Positions 10,277-22,288 of a DNA stretch of 64,000 bases are shown here, piece after piece. Both the position numbers and the translations under genes were made by a program. Location of the stretch: positions 496,001-560,000 of the forward strand of contig VWRR01000002.1 in NCBI GenBank assembly GCA_013995675.1. Reading direction: 5' to 3'. Positions within the stretch are counted from its first letter, which is position 1. Each line of letters begins with the position of its first letter. The DNA is from Cyanidiococcus yangmingshanensis. Its lineage: Eukaryota; Rhodophyta; Bangiophyceae; Cyanidiales; Cyanidiaceae. Below the pieces are notes generated by a model. The model made no database searches. It was not told the DNA's origin and saw nothing but the letters and a program-made list of their open reading frames with translations.

Positions 10277-11188
10277 CTATGGACTTGGCAAAGGAAACGA
10301 CATGGTTCGCGGTTGCGTTCCACGGGCTACCTGGTCTGCCAAACGTAACGGCTCTGGAAGCCGATGCTCTCGAGCGGCTGCTTGCACCAATGTCACAGCC
10401 GTATCCAAGTCGATTCCGTGTCCAACCGACACATAGACTGGATTTCGAGCCCTTCTCCCTGTTCGAACAGCGGCTCCTAGCACTTCATCCACGAAGTCAG
10501 GTACCGGTGAGTCTCGATTCAACCGATTCGATAGCGGTTGTGCGGGTGTATGAGACGTCTCTGCGCGCTTTTGATACCACCGCATACAGAGCGGCAAAAC
10601 CAAGCGGTTTTCTGCCTCCATGACGGAACGTATCTCGTGTTCATTTCGATAGCACAATTCACCATGCCATGGCGGGTCTCGCATTCGACCAAGAGACGGC
10701 TCCAGCGTCAACAGCGCTGGTACGTTTGGAAGCATCGACAGCCCGGTATTCGCAAACCAGTGATACGATTTCGCGACACCAATGGTGCGAACGCCACACT
10801 CAACGCCAATAGCACTGGCGAGACCATACCGACGAGGATGGAGGATGCCGTTACCATCGACCAGCAACACGTCAAAGTCACGACGGTGTCGTTGGACAAG
10901 CGGCACGACAAGCGGCGCCTCACGATATGCCAAAAACGATGAATAGTAGGGAGGAACATGCCGCGTTGGATACTCCTCCAGGTCGATCTGTTTCCCCGGA
11001 AGGCAGAGCGCTGCAGTGAGCGGCTCTCGGTTCCAGGCAACATCGACTCCAGCGAGAAGAACAGGCCGACTCGAGCCTCGTTCATGATCAGTGTCTGGAC
11101 TGAATTCGATCCAAGAGCGCCGCACTTGATAGCTACGCTCCGTCTGTTCAAGTTCCCATACGTTTAGAGCCGAGTCTGGTGAACTCAT
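10277..11188 (-). CDS. ENDOV: Endonuclease V
   Basis: A 303-residue protein with an ATG at 11188. It shows the endonuclease V signature in order: AGVDVAW with the metal-binding Asp49; the TRHVPPYYSSFLAYREAP segment, matching the family's YVPPYIPGFLAFRE with its catalytic Glu at about residue 90; and LLVDGNGILHPRRYGLA with Asp111, followed by a GVRTIGVAK block. The family cleaves near deoxyinosine in DNA or inosine in RNA. The N-terminus is only about 45 residues before the first catalytic Asp, so no large extra domain is present. There is a polar insert after the central domain, and the C-terminal part (about residues 225-300) keeps a PVYVSVGHGIDLDTAV segment typical of the family's end. It is convergent with HSP60. 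Confidence 0.93.
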   Translation of the reverse strand: MSSPDSALNVWELEQTERSYQVRRSWIEFSPDTDHERGSSRPVLLAGVDVAWNREPLTAALCLPGKQIDLEEYPTRHVPPYYSSFLAYREAPLVVPLVQRHRRDFDVLLVDGNGILHPRRYGLASAIGVECGVRTIGVAKSYHWFANTGLSMLPNVPALLTLEPSLGRMRDPPWHGELCYRNEHEIRSVMEAENRLVLPLCMRWYQKRAETSHTPAQPLSNRLNRDSPVPDFVDEVLGAAVRTGRRARNPVYVSVGHGIDLDTAVTLVQAAAREHRLPEPLRLADQVARGTQPRTMSFPLPSP

Positions 11189-12164
11189 GAAACGTACACT
11201 GATCGGTCATAGGACGAGATCGTGGTCTGCTTTGCGAAAACCTGGCCTCCGTCGTCTAGTTTTTACGAAACAGCACCTCTCCATTCAACAGGTCAAGACT
11301 TGATCTACTGGTCAACTGCCATCAAGCTGGAGAAGCGATATGCACGTCTCGGTCGCGTGTCTTGTTCAAAGGGAGAACGCTTCAACGCCGACAGCGCCCA
11401 TAACCTAGTCCGGTGTGGTTGACTGAGAAACGTTCGGGTCTCTCGTTTGGTGAGCGGTTTCATGTCGTTGACGTTCCTCCCTTGATGCTCATCGCTGGAA
11501 TACTCGTCGATGATTCGTCTTTTTGATAGCCACTTGATGAACTCCTAAACGGTTGAATGGATCCGCGTCGTTGGCACGTCCGTCCGTGCGACAGTCTATC
11601 AATCCGAACGAGAACGACGACTCTGGGAAACGAGGTCGTGTCTCCCGAACGCACCGATCGGGTCTGAGACAGTCCACCAGCTTACGTAGGACGACGTGAT
11701 CTCGAGTCCTGATTTCGATAACGGGACGAAAAGGTTCCAACGTGTTCAAGTCACAAAACAAGTCTGAACGACTTGGCAATGGGACGGCACCTCCCGTTCG
11801 CAACAACAACCAAGCGCTGGCGTGGTATCAGCAAGCGTGAAACTATGCAGCAGGATCTCTCTCTTTCTCTCCAATTGTTACAAGAGTCGTTGCATCATCG
11901 AAACGCGTGCATACGTCACTCGGTCAAGGGATCGGGTGCACAAGCACTCCTGCTGCAGCGATGGTGCGTCTCGAGCGGTGCAACGTCAAGATGCACACCA
12001 GCCCGGTTTGTATCCAACACCTTGCCTCGCTTGTCGAGAAAGGGACTTGAGCGCGAGCTGCCCGACCAGTTGATTTGTAAAGTCGGCTTGAACCAAGAGA
12101 TTTCGCGGTCTGCAACCCCATGCAGTGCAGTCGAGCACGTCAACGAGCGCCTGTAACTGCTCTG
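11189..12164. other. Gene-free stretch between minus-strand genes
   Basis: Several frames of 60 to 128 codons overlap on both strands with no recognisable domain. A minus-strand frame just after the Dop1 stop (about 12168 down to 11986) begins within two bases of that stop. It could be extra Dop1 sequence in another frame, but it shows no family similarity that I can see. Confidence 0.5.
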
Positions 12165-15100
12165 TCACTCATGATGGCTCGAGCTCGATAGGAAACCTCC
12201 CATGCGGCTCCAAGAAGCGTATTTGGGCCAGAGACGCTTTCCGTGCCGTCTACCTTTGCGATGTTTCCGAGTTTCCGAGTTCAGCTCTCCTCCGGTCGCT
12301 GTGCCAGCCATGGTTACCTGATCGGCTGGGGAAGCACTCGTGCCGTGGTCACTGACCGGTGTGTCCTCTGCAGCAGCCATGCCGCGCAGCTCCGATATCG
12401 TCGGTGACAGTGACCAGGATCGAACGGTTTTGTGGAGCACTACCTCAGCTTCCAGGGTGCTGGTAAGGCTCAAAAGTGTGCGCAGGATGCGAGCGAGCAG
12501 CGCTGGCAGAGGTCTTGGCGCAACGGGCGAGCATGGCGACTCCTCTGGGTCCATCTTCGAGTCGACAAGTGGCTCCAGAACACCTACCACTTGCGGTGCA
12601 ATTCTCTCAAGACGATTGTAGTCCCGGTAAACGCCAGTCACTAGGAGCACTTGCTCGAGGAACTGTGCAGCCGCTTCTTGCACGTCGATGAACGATGTCT
12701 GCAGGCTGCGCATCCGGAACCGAAACGGTCCGTTCTCCTCACAATACGTCTGTAACCGACACATACACTGGGCGCTCCATCGGGCTCGTAAATACCACAA
12801 CGCGACAAAAAAGCAAGCATCTATATAGTCTTGGGTGAATACGAGATCATTGGGCCCACTGACTGCCGTGATGGCCACCACAATCGCCGAGCTGGCCGGA
12901 GTCCCCAACGCTCGATAGAGCAACCGAGCGTCATTGGCTAGGTTTCGACAACCGACAGACGCATCCTTGCGCGCATACTGTTCCAGCACAGCGAAGAGAC
13001 AGCGTAGCGTCTCAAAAGCATACAGAACGCGGTCCGTATCGGGCCGAGCAATAAACTCCTGTCGCTCATTCAAAATCGGATAGGACTCACAGAGCAAAAT
13101 GCCTAGCAGGGGGCCGATCACCAGTTCAGGTGCGAGACGAACAGCGTCCAGCACAAAGTGTTCCGCTTCGAGACGACAGGCAGCACGCTGACTCCGTAGT
13201 TGATCAAGCACCAGAAAGAGACACGAACTCGGCAAGGATTGGGCGAGTTTGAGTTCCCGCGCCAAGCAGAATGCTTGGCGAAAGATTTCGAGGTTTTCGA
13301 CCAGCGACCCCCAGGTGCCGCTCAACGCGTCGGCGACAAAATGCTGACACTCCGAAGGGTAAAACTCTTGTAGCGAGTACCAGAGCAGAGCCGTATCCCT
13401 TCCGGATGAAGATAAGGTAGGGTGTAGGAACAACCAGCATTGCTGAATGAGGCGCGTGATGAAGCCGTCTACTTGCACGTCAGCAAGCGACGACGTCAAT
13501 TCGACGTTTCGCTGAAGCGCACTGTCCATCAAGTCCAGATAGTGATCCATACCGAGCAGTGCTATGGGACGATTCCGCTGATTGCCAGCTGCATAGCGTC
13601 CTCCAGTGTGGCGGAGAGACGCATCTTCATAGCAGTGTGGATATCGAGACGGGAGGTTACCGGCGAGGCTTGCGGAACCACAAGCCCAGCCTCTGTCCCG
13701 TCAACAGACTTGGCATCGTCACGATCACTTTGCGTCTGTCGCATGGACAGCGTCTCTCGCTGAGAAGCGTAGACGCTCAAAGCGAGACGGACAAGCTCTG
13801 CAATCAAGTCGCAACCAGCACGAGCATCCTCAACGAGCCACGACTGTCCGTCAAACTGAAACGACCGCAACCTCTCTAAAGGAGCAAACTGCCTCCATCG
13901 TTGCCCATCTGGATGAACAACGCGCGCTTGGTGAAGCCACGGTCTCCAGACCCGGCTCTCAAACAAATCCAGCGAAGCTAGCGCTTGCCCGAGTATGTCG
14001 ACCTGCATGACTGAATCCGCCTTGGAGAGGTTGCTCCGAACCGCCGAGACCATCCTGGCCAGCACTGTGCAGTTGTATCGCCACTTCCAGACTTGGCAAC
14101 TGTGCGCTAGGACAGGCCGACCCCATGAAACGAGCACACCAGATCACCGAATCTCGGATGATCATGAATACTTCGGGATACGCGTTCGCGGAAGGCAAGC
14201 CGACATCATCGATGAGAAATAGGAGACATTCAAAGAGCACTCGGAGCGAGCTCGGCGGCTCTAGTTGCCCCTGTAGTTGCTCCAGTTGGGAACACATCCC
14301 CTTCCAGAGACGATCCGTGCCTACCAACTGGATGAGGTCAGCCAGGGTCTCGTCCAACTAGCGCGTGCAGCGAGGTCGACGAGGATCGCGAGCCCACAAC
14401 CGGTCTCCCTGATGCGTTCGCATCCGATGGTATCTCTGTGGAGTTGTCGATGACCGGAGAGGCACTCGGATCCTGGATGAGCGAGCTGGAGTCGACATCC
14501 ACCAATGTCTGCGCTGAAGAGCGCACAAGTCTACCAAGACGCCAGATTGAGCTGATGAGCATGAATGCTAGACGCTCGTAGAGACGCTCGCGACGAACTT
14601 GCATCAAAAACATTTTTGCGAGTGCGAGCGCGGTATCCGCAACCCATAACGGATCCATTGCGATCGCTTTTGTTGTTGCTGATGGAAGCTCGGTCGATAA
14701 CGATTCAGAGACACCGTCATCCGCTTGTGACCGGTGTTCCCTATCGAAAAGGGCAGATTCGATGTCGATCGCTCCAATAGATTGCATATGATCCTCGAGA
14801 ACGGCCTCGATCAAGCAGTTGGAGCGAACGTCCTCCAACCACGCGTAGAGGCGCTTGTGAAGCGAGGCATCTTTCCGTAAAAAGACAAGTAAGGCGTGCC
14901 CCATGATGATCTTTGACTCTACCATCGAAAAACAAATGTCTGTTTCCCGTACCCGAAAGAGGATTCCAAGCGATGCGCTGCAGTTGATTCTGAAGCACCA
15001 AGCTCCAATTCAGGCTGAGTAAACTCGATCGCTTGGAGGAGCAGATCCAGGGCTTGGCGTACCACCAACGGGTTTCGATCGCTTAGGGCTCTAACGAGCG

Positions 15101-16581
15101 CGTTGGTTACCAACCCAGTGTCCGCAAAGAGAGCGTTCATCGTCATCGGTCGTGTTCTTAGGGATATCGACGACGCTTTTGCCTCCTCGACGAGCCCCAT
15201 AAGATATCGCATCGCTTCCAGGCGCAGACGGGAGGCCAAGGACGATTCCGAACGTTGTGTCTGCTCTAGCTCAGCATGATGGGCGGCACTGAATGGCACC
15301 AGCATTCGAAAAGTGGGCGTACCCGGTATGGAGGTAATCCAGCGGGCAGCGACCGCTCGAGCTGGCACTCCTCGACTGCGACGTCTACCCAGATGAATCA
15401 TGTCTGCTGCAAAAAAGCGATCACTCGGACAAGCCGTCGCCATCTTGAGAGGGATCCATTCTCCTTCGGTCCATGCATTGAAATCGACGCTGAGCATCGC
15501 CCTCCAGATAGCTGCAGCAAAGAGCGTATCCAAATCAACGCTGTGCCGCACTTGGGCCAGCAAGTCAAGGATTTCAGGCACCACTGTTACCATCAGCGGT
15601 CGTTCCAAACGCATCGTCCAGTGCTGGCAGGAGACCTTGAACAAGGCCTGTGAGCACCGTCGCCAGTGGACTGAATACCAATGCTTCGTTTTTGCCGGCG
15701 TCTTCATGGTCGACGCTCTGGGATGGTATCGAGTCTGCCGCTGAAGTGGCGAATGTGGATGAGGTCTCGATCTCGATCAAGGCCTCTGGCGTCGATACTG
15801 GCACCTCTGCGAATGACCATGAAGCGTCATAGGCTCCGGTGGTCGTGTCTCGAAACCTATTTTCTTGCACTGGCTCCAATAGAGACTCATCCGCTGGTGC
15901 CATAAGAAGCCTTGATTGATCTGTTTCCGTGGTCTTTGCTTCGATTGTGCTAGATACCGGCTTCGTTCTCGTTGCAGCGCTCGACGCTAGTTTGGATTCG
16001 GCATGCGTTTTGGCCTCGTTGTCGGCTGCAGCGTTTGCGTGAAGCGTCTCGGTCCCACTGGACTGAGACTCAGACTGCCTTGTCATTGACGGTTCCTGAG
16101 CGGCGTTGTCTTGTCTCTGCGGTCGCAAGTTCTCTACTCCGAGTACGACGATGTAACGGCGGTAGATATCCAAAAGCTTCGGCCTGACTGCCGTAGAGCA
16201 GTAGCTCATCAAGGGAAAGAGCCCTACCGCATATAGGTTCAAGTCCTTCGCCAGTCTTCTTGGGCCTATCCGTCGAAAGATGAGTTCATAGAGCTCAAGC
16301 GCTTTGAGATGAAGTCCCGCTGGGTAGCCTGCGTACAAACAGTGAGCGAGCCATTTCGCGAGAGCGTACTTTTCTGGTACAAAGGCGTGCTGGGCATGAC
16401 GTGTCAAGCAACGACGAACTTCACCCAACTGGGATGCATAGTCCGCCCAGTCGCTGGCTTTCTCGAAACGTAGCAAAATCGCCGATAGTTCAGCCCGAAG
16501 CGCACGGTACTTGACCGCTTGGAGTGCTGCTGGCGCTTCGTCTTCATCGTCATAAACGGCTGGATCATATTCTTCACTCAT
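12165..16581 (-). CDS. DOP1: Dop1/DOPEY-family protein (frame-broken locus)
   Basis: The start ATG at 16581 opens an acidic N-terminus and then the Dopey N-terminal domain: YRALRAELSAILLRFEKASDW, VPEKYALAKWLAHCLY, HLKALELYELIFRRIG and LFPLMSYCSTAVRPKLLDIY. Helical solenoid-like sequence follows down to a stop at 12165, about 1470 residues in all, a little shorter than yeast Dop1. Dop1 works with the Mon2 scaffold and the P4-ATPase Neo1 in endosome-Golgi traffic. The coding frame changes about five times (near 15.6, 14.95, 14.35, 14.12 and 13.56 kb), each time continuing plausible helical sequence in the next frame. There are no stops within the pieces, which points to small indels more than decay. 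A Glu/Lys-rich linker of low conservation lies at about residues 165-320. Confidence 0.8.
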
Positions 16582-17065
16582 TCGAGAATCGTATGCTGAT
16601 TGATGCTCGTGATACAACGCTTCGAAGAGTGACAGAACTGATGGTTTGCCTCTCGTCCAACCACTTGGTCGTGGCCCCTGCCGAAACGACAGGGAACACA
16701 AGAAACGGCTCCTTGACGGGGAAACGTCCCTCAAGGTATCGTATCGTCACTGCTGTTTTGTGTCGTTCAAGCGAGTTCTTTACTTCTAAAAGCATACGAT
16801 CTGGATGTGATGCTTTCAGAACCTGCTCTAATGAACTTCACTCGTTGGAGAAGCGGACGATGAATTGTTCTTTAGGGTCGTTGTCGGGACAGAGACCCTG
16901 CACGACGACCACACCGCTGCCGTCCTCTGCAAACGTTCTAATGGGAGGTCGGTTGCTGGACTCGCTATGGAGTCGACTCATCGATAAACTGAGTTTCGTT
17001 ACTAACTTCTTCGGAAGGTAATCAAGTGGAGGTCCTGGGTCTTTGGACCAGTGTTCAGTGCACAT
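16574..17065 (-). CDS. Unrecognised small ORF interrupted by one in-frame TGA
   Basis: An ATG at 17065 opens a 75-codon frame ending in RFSNE and TGA at 16838. The same frame then runs on for more than 80 codons without a stop (SSLEQVLKASHPDRMLLEVKNSLERHK and onward) to a second RFSNE-stop at 16574, eight bases into the Dop1 start. Both halves look like ordinary globular protein, so the TGA may be a sequencing error, a changed Trp codon or a real stop. I do not recognise the family. Overlap with the Dop1 ATG argues that either the second half is not coding or the two genes are tightly packed. Confidence 0.35.
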
Positions 17066-17666
17066 GGAGCGGCCTGTTGCAACGCAAGACTACACGCTCG
17101 TGTTCTGGTGACTGTTGTTCGGTCGTTGAAGGGCGCAAAACAAGGTTGCTACTCGGCGTCCCTCTCGAGGTTCTTTTCTCCCGCCGGTCAGAGAATGGAC
17201 GCTCAGATACGGACGCAAACTCGTCTTGGTGCACGCAGAGCGAGTTTGAGTCTGCGTGAAAGACCGGAGACGAAGTTGGTCTGTTGGAGACCTCGCTCCC
17301 TTGCGCTTTGGTTCTCATACTTTGGACGGATTCGAAATGAATAGAGCGTGCTCATATGGCATGTTTATTGAGGCTCTTAAGGGTAATGACAGGTTTTCGA
17401 AAAGCTGCAACGCAACCCTCTCGAGCGCCTAGGGAGCCAAACCCCAAGTAAATCTGTTCGAACACCTGAGCTGTTCGAGCGCTGATAAAGGGTACGCGGC
17501 TTTTGAACGATCACCAGGACGTTGTCCCGGCTTGAGCTTGTGTTCGATAGGGTACCATGCTCGTTCTCCAAGTCAATCAGTCTGTACAGGATCGTCGCTG
17601 CTTCATATTATGCAGCGTTCCACGGAGAGCCAACATGAAACACCGCGTTCGGCAGCAGGACCTCGT
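17066..17666. other. Intergenic stretch
   Basis: It lies between the dehydrogenase stop at 17667 and the small interrupted ORF. No frame with domain-like content was seen on either strand. Confidence 0.55.
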
Positions 17667-18951
17667 TCAGAGGCATTCACGTCCTGCTCGGTCGTGGTCA
17701 TCGACACACTGAACAGGTTGTGGTAGCTGATGTGCTGTCGGTGCTTGCCACGATCTCTTCATGATCCATCGATAGACGGGGGTCGGTAGGATCCTAGCGA
17801 TTTGCAGAACGATTCGCTCCATGATCCAGGGGAAACCGTAATGGTCTCTGTCGGTAAGCAGCGCTCGAATAATGTGATCTGCAGCAGCTTCCGAGCTCTG
17901 ACAAAACGGTTTCCAATGCTGTTGTGCTGCAATGGCTGGTGTGTCGACGAATCCAGGGCAGACGGTCGTGAAACGCACAGCTTGGTTACCACTGATAGCG
18001 AGCTCGATCCGTAACGACTCGGCGAGATAGTTCAGTGCGGCTTTGGTCGCACCGTAAAGCGACCCACCTGGTAGCGCTCGATACGAGGCCAATGACGAGA
18101 CCAGTACAAAATGGAGTGGATGCGCTGTAGCCACCTTGGCTCTTGGATGATCGACGGCTGGGTGCACTGCTCGCAAACGACGCCTCCGAACGCGACTCCG
18201 TGGTGTCGGGTCTGAACCCGAACATGTCTCGCATGGCAGCGAGGATACGAAGATGTGTACCTAGGTCATGAACACGCCAACGACGTTTGGCTGATGCTGA
18301 ACGTTGTCCGCGGCAGGGTTTCGGTTCGATGACTGACTCCATGGACTTGTCTGCCACAATGCCGTCCTCTGCATGTGCGAGATGCGATGGCGACTGTTCA
18401 AGGAGGAGCCGTATGATTTGAACTGGAGCCCAGAGATTGATTTGCAAAACCTGGCGGAGAGTCTCCATGCTTGTATTTGTAAAGAGTTGTCCACCTTGGT
18501 TCACACCAGCGTTCAGAATGACGATAGAGGCCCTGTGACGACGAACACGACGGACAGTTTCTTCGATAGCCGCCATATTTCCGAGCAAGTCCATAGGCTC
18601 GATCAATACTGAGGGCAGCGTCGTGTGTTGTGCCCTCTTCGGGCCCTTGTCCTGAGCCTGCAGTGCTTCTTGCACCTGTACAGCGAGCGACTCAAGTCGT
18701 TCAACGCGACGAGCGCTCACGATGACCCGAGCACCATAGCGGACTGCAAGGCGAAAAGCGAGCGCTCTTCCGATTCCAGAAGAGGCACCCGTGATCCATA
18801 CTACCCGCCCACGAAGCGACGTTTCTCGAACGCGCTCTGAACGGTGGGCCAAGACCTCCCGAAAGACCCACAGAACGCTCAAGAGCCATACCACCGCTGC
18901 GGTCGCAACACCAGAAGAGGACCCGGTCCAGAAAACCTCGTTCCAAGCCAT
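17667..18951 (-). CDS. Short-chain dehydrogenase/reductase, membrane-anchored type (one frame break)
   Basis: ATG at 18951. The N-terminus carries a hydrophobic segment (residues about 14-35), then the Rossmann start VVWITGASSGIGRALAFRLA with the TGxxxGIG cofactor motif near residue 55, followed by the VILNAGVNQGG motif (NAG). The catalytic part continues in a different frame as VLVSSLASYRALPGGSLYGATKAALNYLAESLRIEL. This holds the catalytic Ser and the YxxxK pair, and PGFVDTP follows. The frame break lies near 18.15-18.3 kb. The order resembles DHRS7-like ER-membrane reductases of lipids, steroids or retinoids. The substrate cannot be told. The N-terminal anchor suggests an ER or other endomembrane location. 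Confidence 0.82.
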
Positions 18952-20065
18952 TCGAGAAAGAGACTATCGATCAGAGACTCCAACCGTACAAGAAACTGAA
19001 GCAAAGGAACGTATACCGTTGGTAAGACAGCAAAAACTTTGAACCAAGTGCGGCACGGTCCCTGAACGACAACGAAATCCCTGGACATCCTCGCTCCCCA
19101 GGTTGTCGATACACGACACGATGGGGAGATGACGTACGTATCGAAGCTGGAGGAAGGAAACAAAGCCACTAGATTGGACGCATCAAGTTCACTTCAATGA
19201 CCGATGGTTGCAGCATATACGCCGGAGTTTGCGGTACGGTACCGCGGAGACCTGGATGGATCCAATGTATGACGCAGTGATAAAAGCTCGCGTCACGATG
19301 GTCAAGTCGGAGGATGTACAAGCGACACGCACCGACCATTGCTCCGCAGGATATCTTGAAGCCATGCTCTCCTCTAATAGGCAACTTTATGGTCGGTGCC
19401 GTTTCAGTGCTGTTTGTCTCACAAGTCACCCATCTCTCAGTGGTCAGGTTTTCGGTACCAGAAGATGCAAATCGTCCTGCAAATTCAAGTAGACGACCAT
19501 CCAGAAGAGAACGTCTAGCGAACACGAGAAATCGAACGATCATGGCTCCGTAGATTGAAAAACCGCATATGTTCGTCCATGTTACCGCATGTTTCTTGAA
19601 TACGAGTCGCGAAACGAGAAGCATCAGTTTATGAATGAAGAGGTCGCGTTCGTACACGAAACGACCCGATAACAACGACCTGTGGTGAGCGACAACCAGA
19701 ACTTGACGGGAAGCCGGCTTGCCTCTCGAACGCCTGCTAGAAAGGAATGCATTCGCTGTCGTTTGTTCGAGTTTGTATGATGGATAACCAGATAAACACC
19801 TGTATGACAAGCGATAGGGTGTAGTCAACCGTCTAGCGGAGCCACGTCCGAGTTTGTGTCCTGGTGGCGCAACCACTGGTCGTCGGCGAGTCGTTCTTCA
19901 CTTGTGGGTCTCTCGAGCTGAGCAATCAACAGGAGTTTTTGCAGTCAAGGGACTCGGGTGCTCTCGTGACTGTTGTGGGCGTGACTCGCTTCTTGTTCTG
20001 CGTATACTGAACTTTTGTGCTTCTCGTTGCGGGTGTGGTGTTTTCGGCTGCAGACGTTCTGGCTT
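18952..20065. other. Gene-free stretch before TyrRS
   Basis: It contains a minus-strand frame of about 235 codons (19169-19876) that lacks an ATG near its start and has no recognisable motif, so it is not called as a gene. The last part is presumably the TyrRS promoter and leader. Confidence 0.5.
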
Positions 20066-21643
20066 ATGGAGTTTCCCCGGGTTCGTTCTGTATTGGCGTT
20101 CAGAGGGCCAAGTCGAGGCTTCAATGCACCTGTTCGAAATGTAATACCCTGTCGAGTGTGCTGTCCGCTGCGTCTGCAGCCGCTGCTTGCTAGTAACCGA
20201 CGAATAGCTGGGTTGCACCGAGCCTCTCGTGGCCGCACCCTGCGCAGTTGTCTGACGAAAGACAAGTCGACCTCGGGGGTGGCGTCGGTGACCAGTTCCG
20301 TTCATCCCGGTGTGGACGGCCAACCGAACGTTATTCAGGTGCTCGAGTCTCGTGGGCTTATTGACGCGGTGACTTCCCCGGAGATTTACGCAGTCTGTGC
20401 TCGACCTGTCGCGGTGTATGTTGGCTTCGACCCGACAGCGGACTCGCTGCACCTCGGCAATCTGCTTGGTTTACTCGTGTTGCGCTGGTTTCAACGACTT
20501 GGGCATCGTCCGGTTGCCATTATTGGCGGGGCAACAGCACGTATTGGCGACCCATCCGGTAAGCGTGTGGAGCGGCCTCTTCTCGACGCGTCGGTCATTG
20601 AACAGAACGCGCTCGGTATTGCGGAGAACTTGCGTCAAGTGCTGGAATTCCGCGATGATGCGCTCCATCCAACGGAGCCACTCATTCTGAACAACCATCA
20701 CTGGTTGGGTGGTATTCGGCTGCTTGACTTTTTGCGAGATGTTGGGAAGCTCGCACGAGTCGGCACCATGTTAAGCAAGGAATCGGTACGCTTGCGCATG
20801 CAGAGCGACGAGGGTCTCTCTTTTACAGAGTTCACCTATCAACTGCTGCAGGGTTACGATTTCGCCTATCTCTACAGGAATCATGGTGTGCTTTTGCAGG
20901 CTGGCGGCTCTGACCAATGGGGAAACATTGTTGCGGGACTCGAACTGACTCGAAAACTCTATGGCGGCACCGTTCACGGGCTTACATTTCCTCTGCTGAC
21001 CACCAAGGATGGCAAAAAACTGGGCAAGACAGAGAAAGGGGCTGTATGGCTCTCACCCAAACGTCTCAGTCCGTATGAATTCTATCAATATCTCTTCAAA
21101 GTCGCTGATGAGGACGTCTGTGCTTACTTGCGGAAACTCACGTTCCTGCCGCTGCATCAAATTGATGAACTCGAACAGGCATTGAGCCATCCGGAGCAAA
21201 GTGGATATCTACCGAACACTGCACAAAAGCTGCTCGCTGCAGAGGTTACGAGAATCGTCCACGGTGATAAAGGCGTAGAGACGGCCCTGGCTGCAACAGC
21301 GGTTGCAGCCCCAGGCCATGTGCCTAGCAAGGACTCGAAGGGCAACTCACCTCTACGGGCGGACGTACTGGAAGCGGTCTCGAGCAGCATGCCCAATGCT
21401 ACCTTGTCTCGCAGCGCGCTTGTTGGGGCCACGCTTGTCGATGTTATGGTTCGAGCTGGTCTTCAGAAAACCAAAAGCGAAGCACGGCGTCTCATTGCCA
21501 ACGGTGGCGCTTATCTGAATGATGAAAAAGTGAACGACCACGGGCGAGTGATTGATGCAAAAGATCTGCTTGAAGGTCGTCTACTGCTGCTCGCTGCTGG
21601 GAAGAAGAACAAAATGCTCGTTCGTGTGGTGGATTCGTCATGA
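20066..21643 (+). CDS. Tyrosyl-tRNA synthetase, bacterial/organellar type
   Basis: A 525-residue protein from the ATG at 20066. The first 85 or so residues are Arg/Ser-rich without acidic residues, as in an organelle transit peptide. The class I catalytic domain follows: VYVGFDPTADSLHLGNLL (HIGH-like HLGN near residue 128), GGATARIGDPSGK, FTYQLLQGYDFAYLY, LQAGGSDQWGNI for tyrosine recognition, and KKLGKTEKGAVWL as the KMSKS equivalent near residue 320. The C-terminus has an S4-like RNA-binding domain (VDVMVRAGLQKTKSEARRLI...GGAYLNDEKV). It charges organellar tRNA-Tyr; this form differs from the cytosolic eukaryotic enzyme. In algae and plants one such enzyme often serves both plastid and mitochondrion. 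The frame is intact and intron-free. Confidence 0.95.
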   Translation: MEFPRVRSVLAFRGPSRGFNAPVRNVIPCRVCCPLRLQPLLASNRRIAGLHRASRGRTLRSCLTKDKSTSGVASVTSSVHPGVDGQPNVIQVLESRGLIDAVTSPEIYAVCARPVAVYVGFDPTADSLHLGNLLGLLVLRWFQRLGHRPVAIIGGATARIGDPSGKRVERPLLDASVIEQNALGIAENLRQVLEFRDDALHPTEPLILNNHHWLGGIRLLDFLRDVGKLARVGTMLSKESVRLRMQSDEGLSFTEFTYQLLQGYDFAYLYRNHGVLLQAGGSDQWGNIVAGLELTRKLYGGTVHGLTFPLLTTKDGKKLGKTEKGAVWLSPKRLSPYEFYQYLFKVADEDVCAYLRKLTFLPLHQIDELEQALSHPEQSGYLPNTAQKLLAAEVTRIVHGDKGVETALAATAVAAPGHVPSKDSKGNSPLRADVLEAVSSSMPNATLSRSALVGATLVDVMVRAGLQKTKSEARRLIANGGAYLNDEKVNDHGRVIDAKDLLEGRLLLLAAGKKNKMLVRVVDSS

Positions 21644-22288
21644 TTTCAGGTCCTTTAAGGAGACAGTACAAGGTGCGTGGGCGTTTTCGATAGAGACCCC
21701 AGCAGATGCTGACTCGAGCGCCGTTGCGCAACGGGGGAGGCAAAGCGCTCGTCCAAGTCTATTCGAGGCACGCTCTCCATCGTTCAGATAGGACGCTGAA
21801 ACGATATCTGCGACTGGGAGTTTCAATGATGCGCAGCTTGCATGCCGTGTTCGCTGGGATCGTAGGCGTCTCTTCAGGACGCAAAGCAGTGCGTAGCGTT
21901 CACGCTAGGCAACAGGACCTGTCGTGGGCCTTGGCGTGTGTGCTGCCTGCAAGCTTGGGTTCGCGAGAACGATGGAGGTTATTGTAGGTTCGCTGGTACG
22001 AAAACAATTCGCTTCCAGGACGCTCGTTTTCAGGAGACCCAATCTGTGTGCGATTGGTCATTCACTAGGAATCGATATTCGTTTGGAGATGGAGGCTTCC
22101 AACCTCGATATCACCTGCGAATAAAGCCCAATGATGATCGAAAGAGGTCGTCGGTTCGGAGACTCCCGATCCCCAAAGCCGAGCGCTCTACAGTATCCGA
22201 TTGGATGGATAGAGCGAGCGTCGGCGTTGGCAAATAAATAAGCGTTCTTTAGCGCTCCAGTTGTGCTGTCTTGATTCGACTTGCATCG
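21644..22288. other. Intergenic stretch between convergent genes
   Basis: Short frames only, on both strands. It lies between the 3' end of TyrRS and the 3' end of the POLD3-like gene. Nothing else recognised. Confidence 0.6.

Noticed and set aside
16838-16840. Selenocysteine codon at the in-frame TGA
   Set aside because: No selenoprotein family resemblance and no SECIS-like hairpin was identified by eye; error or a true stop is simpler.
19169-19876. Minus-strand frame of 235 codons
   Set aside because: It starts at a GTG with no nearby ATG and shows no domain, signal or family resemblance; intergenic by position.
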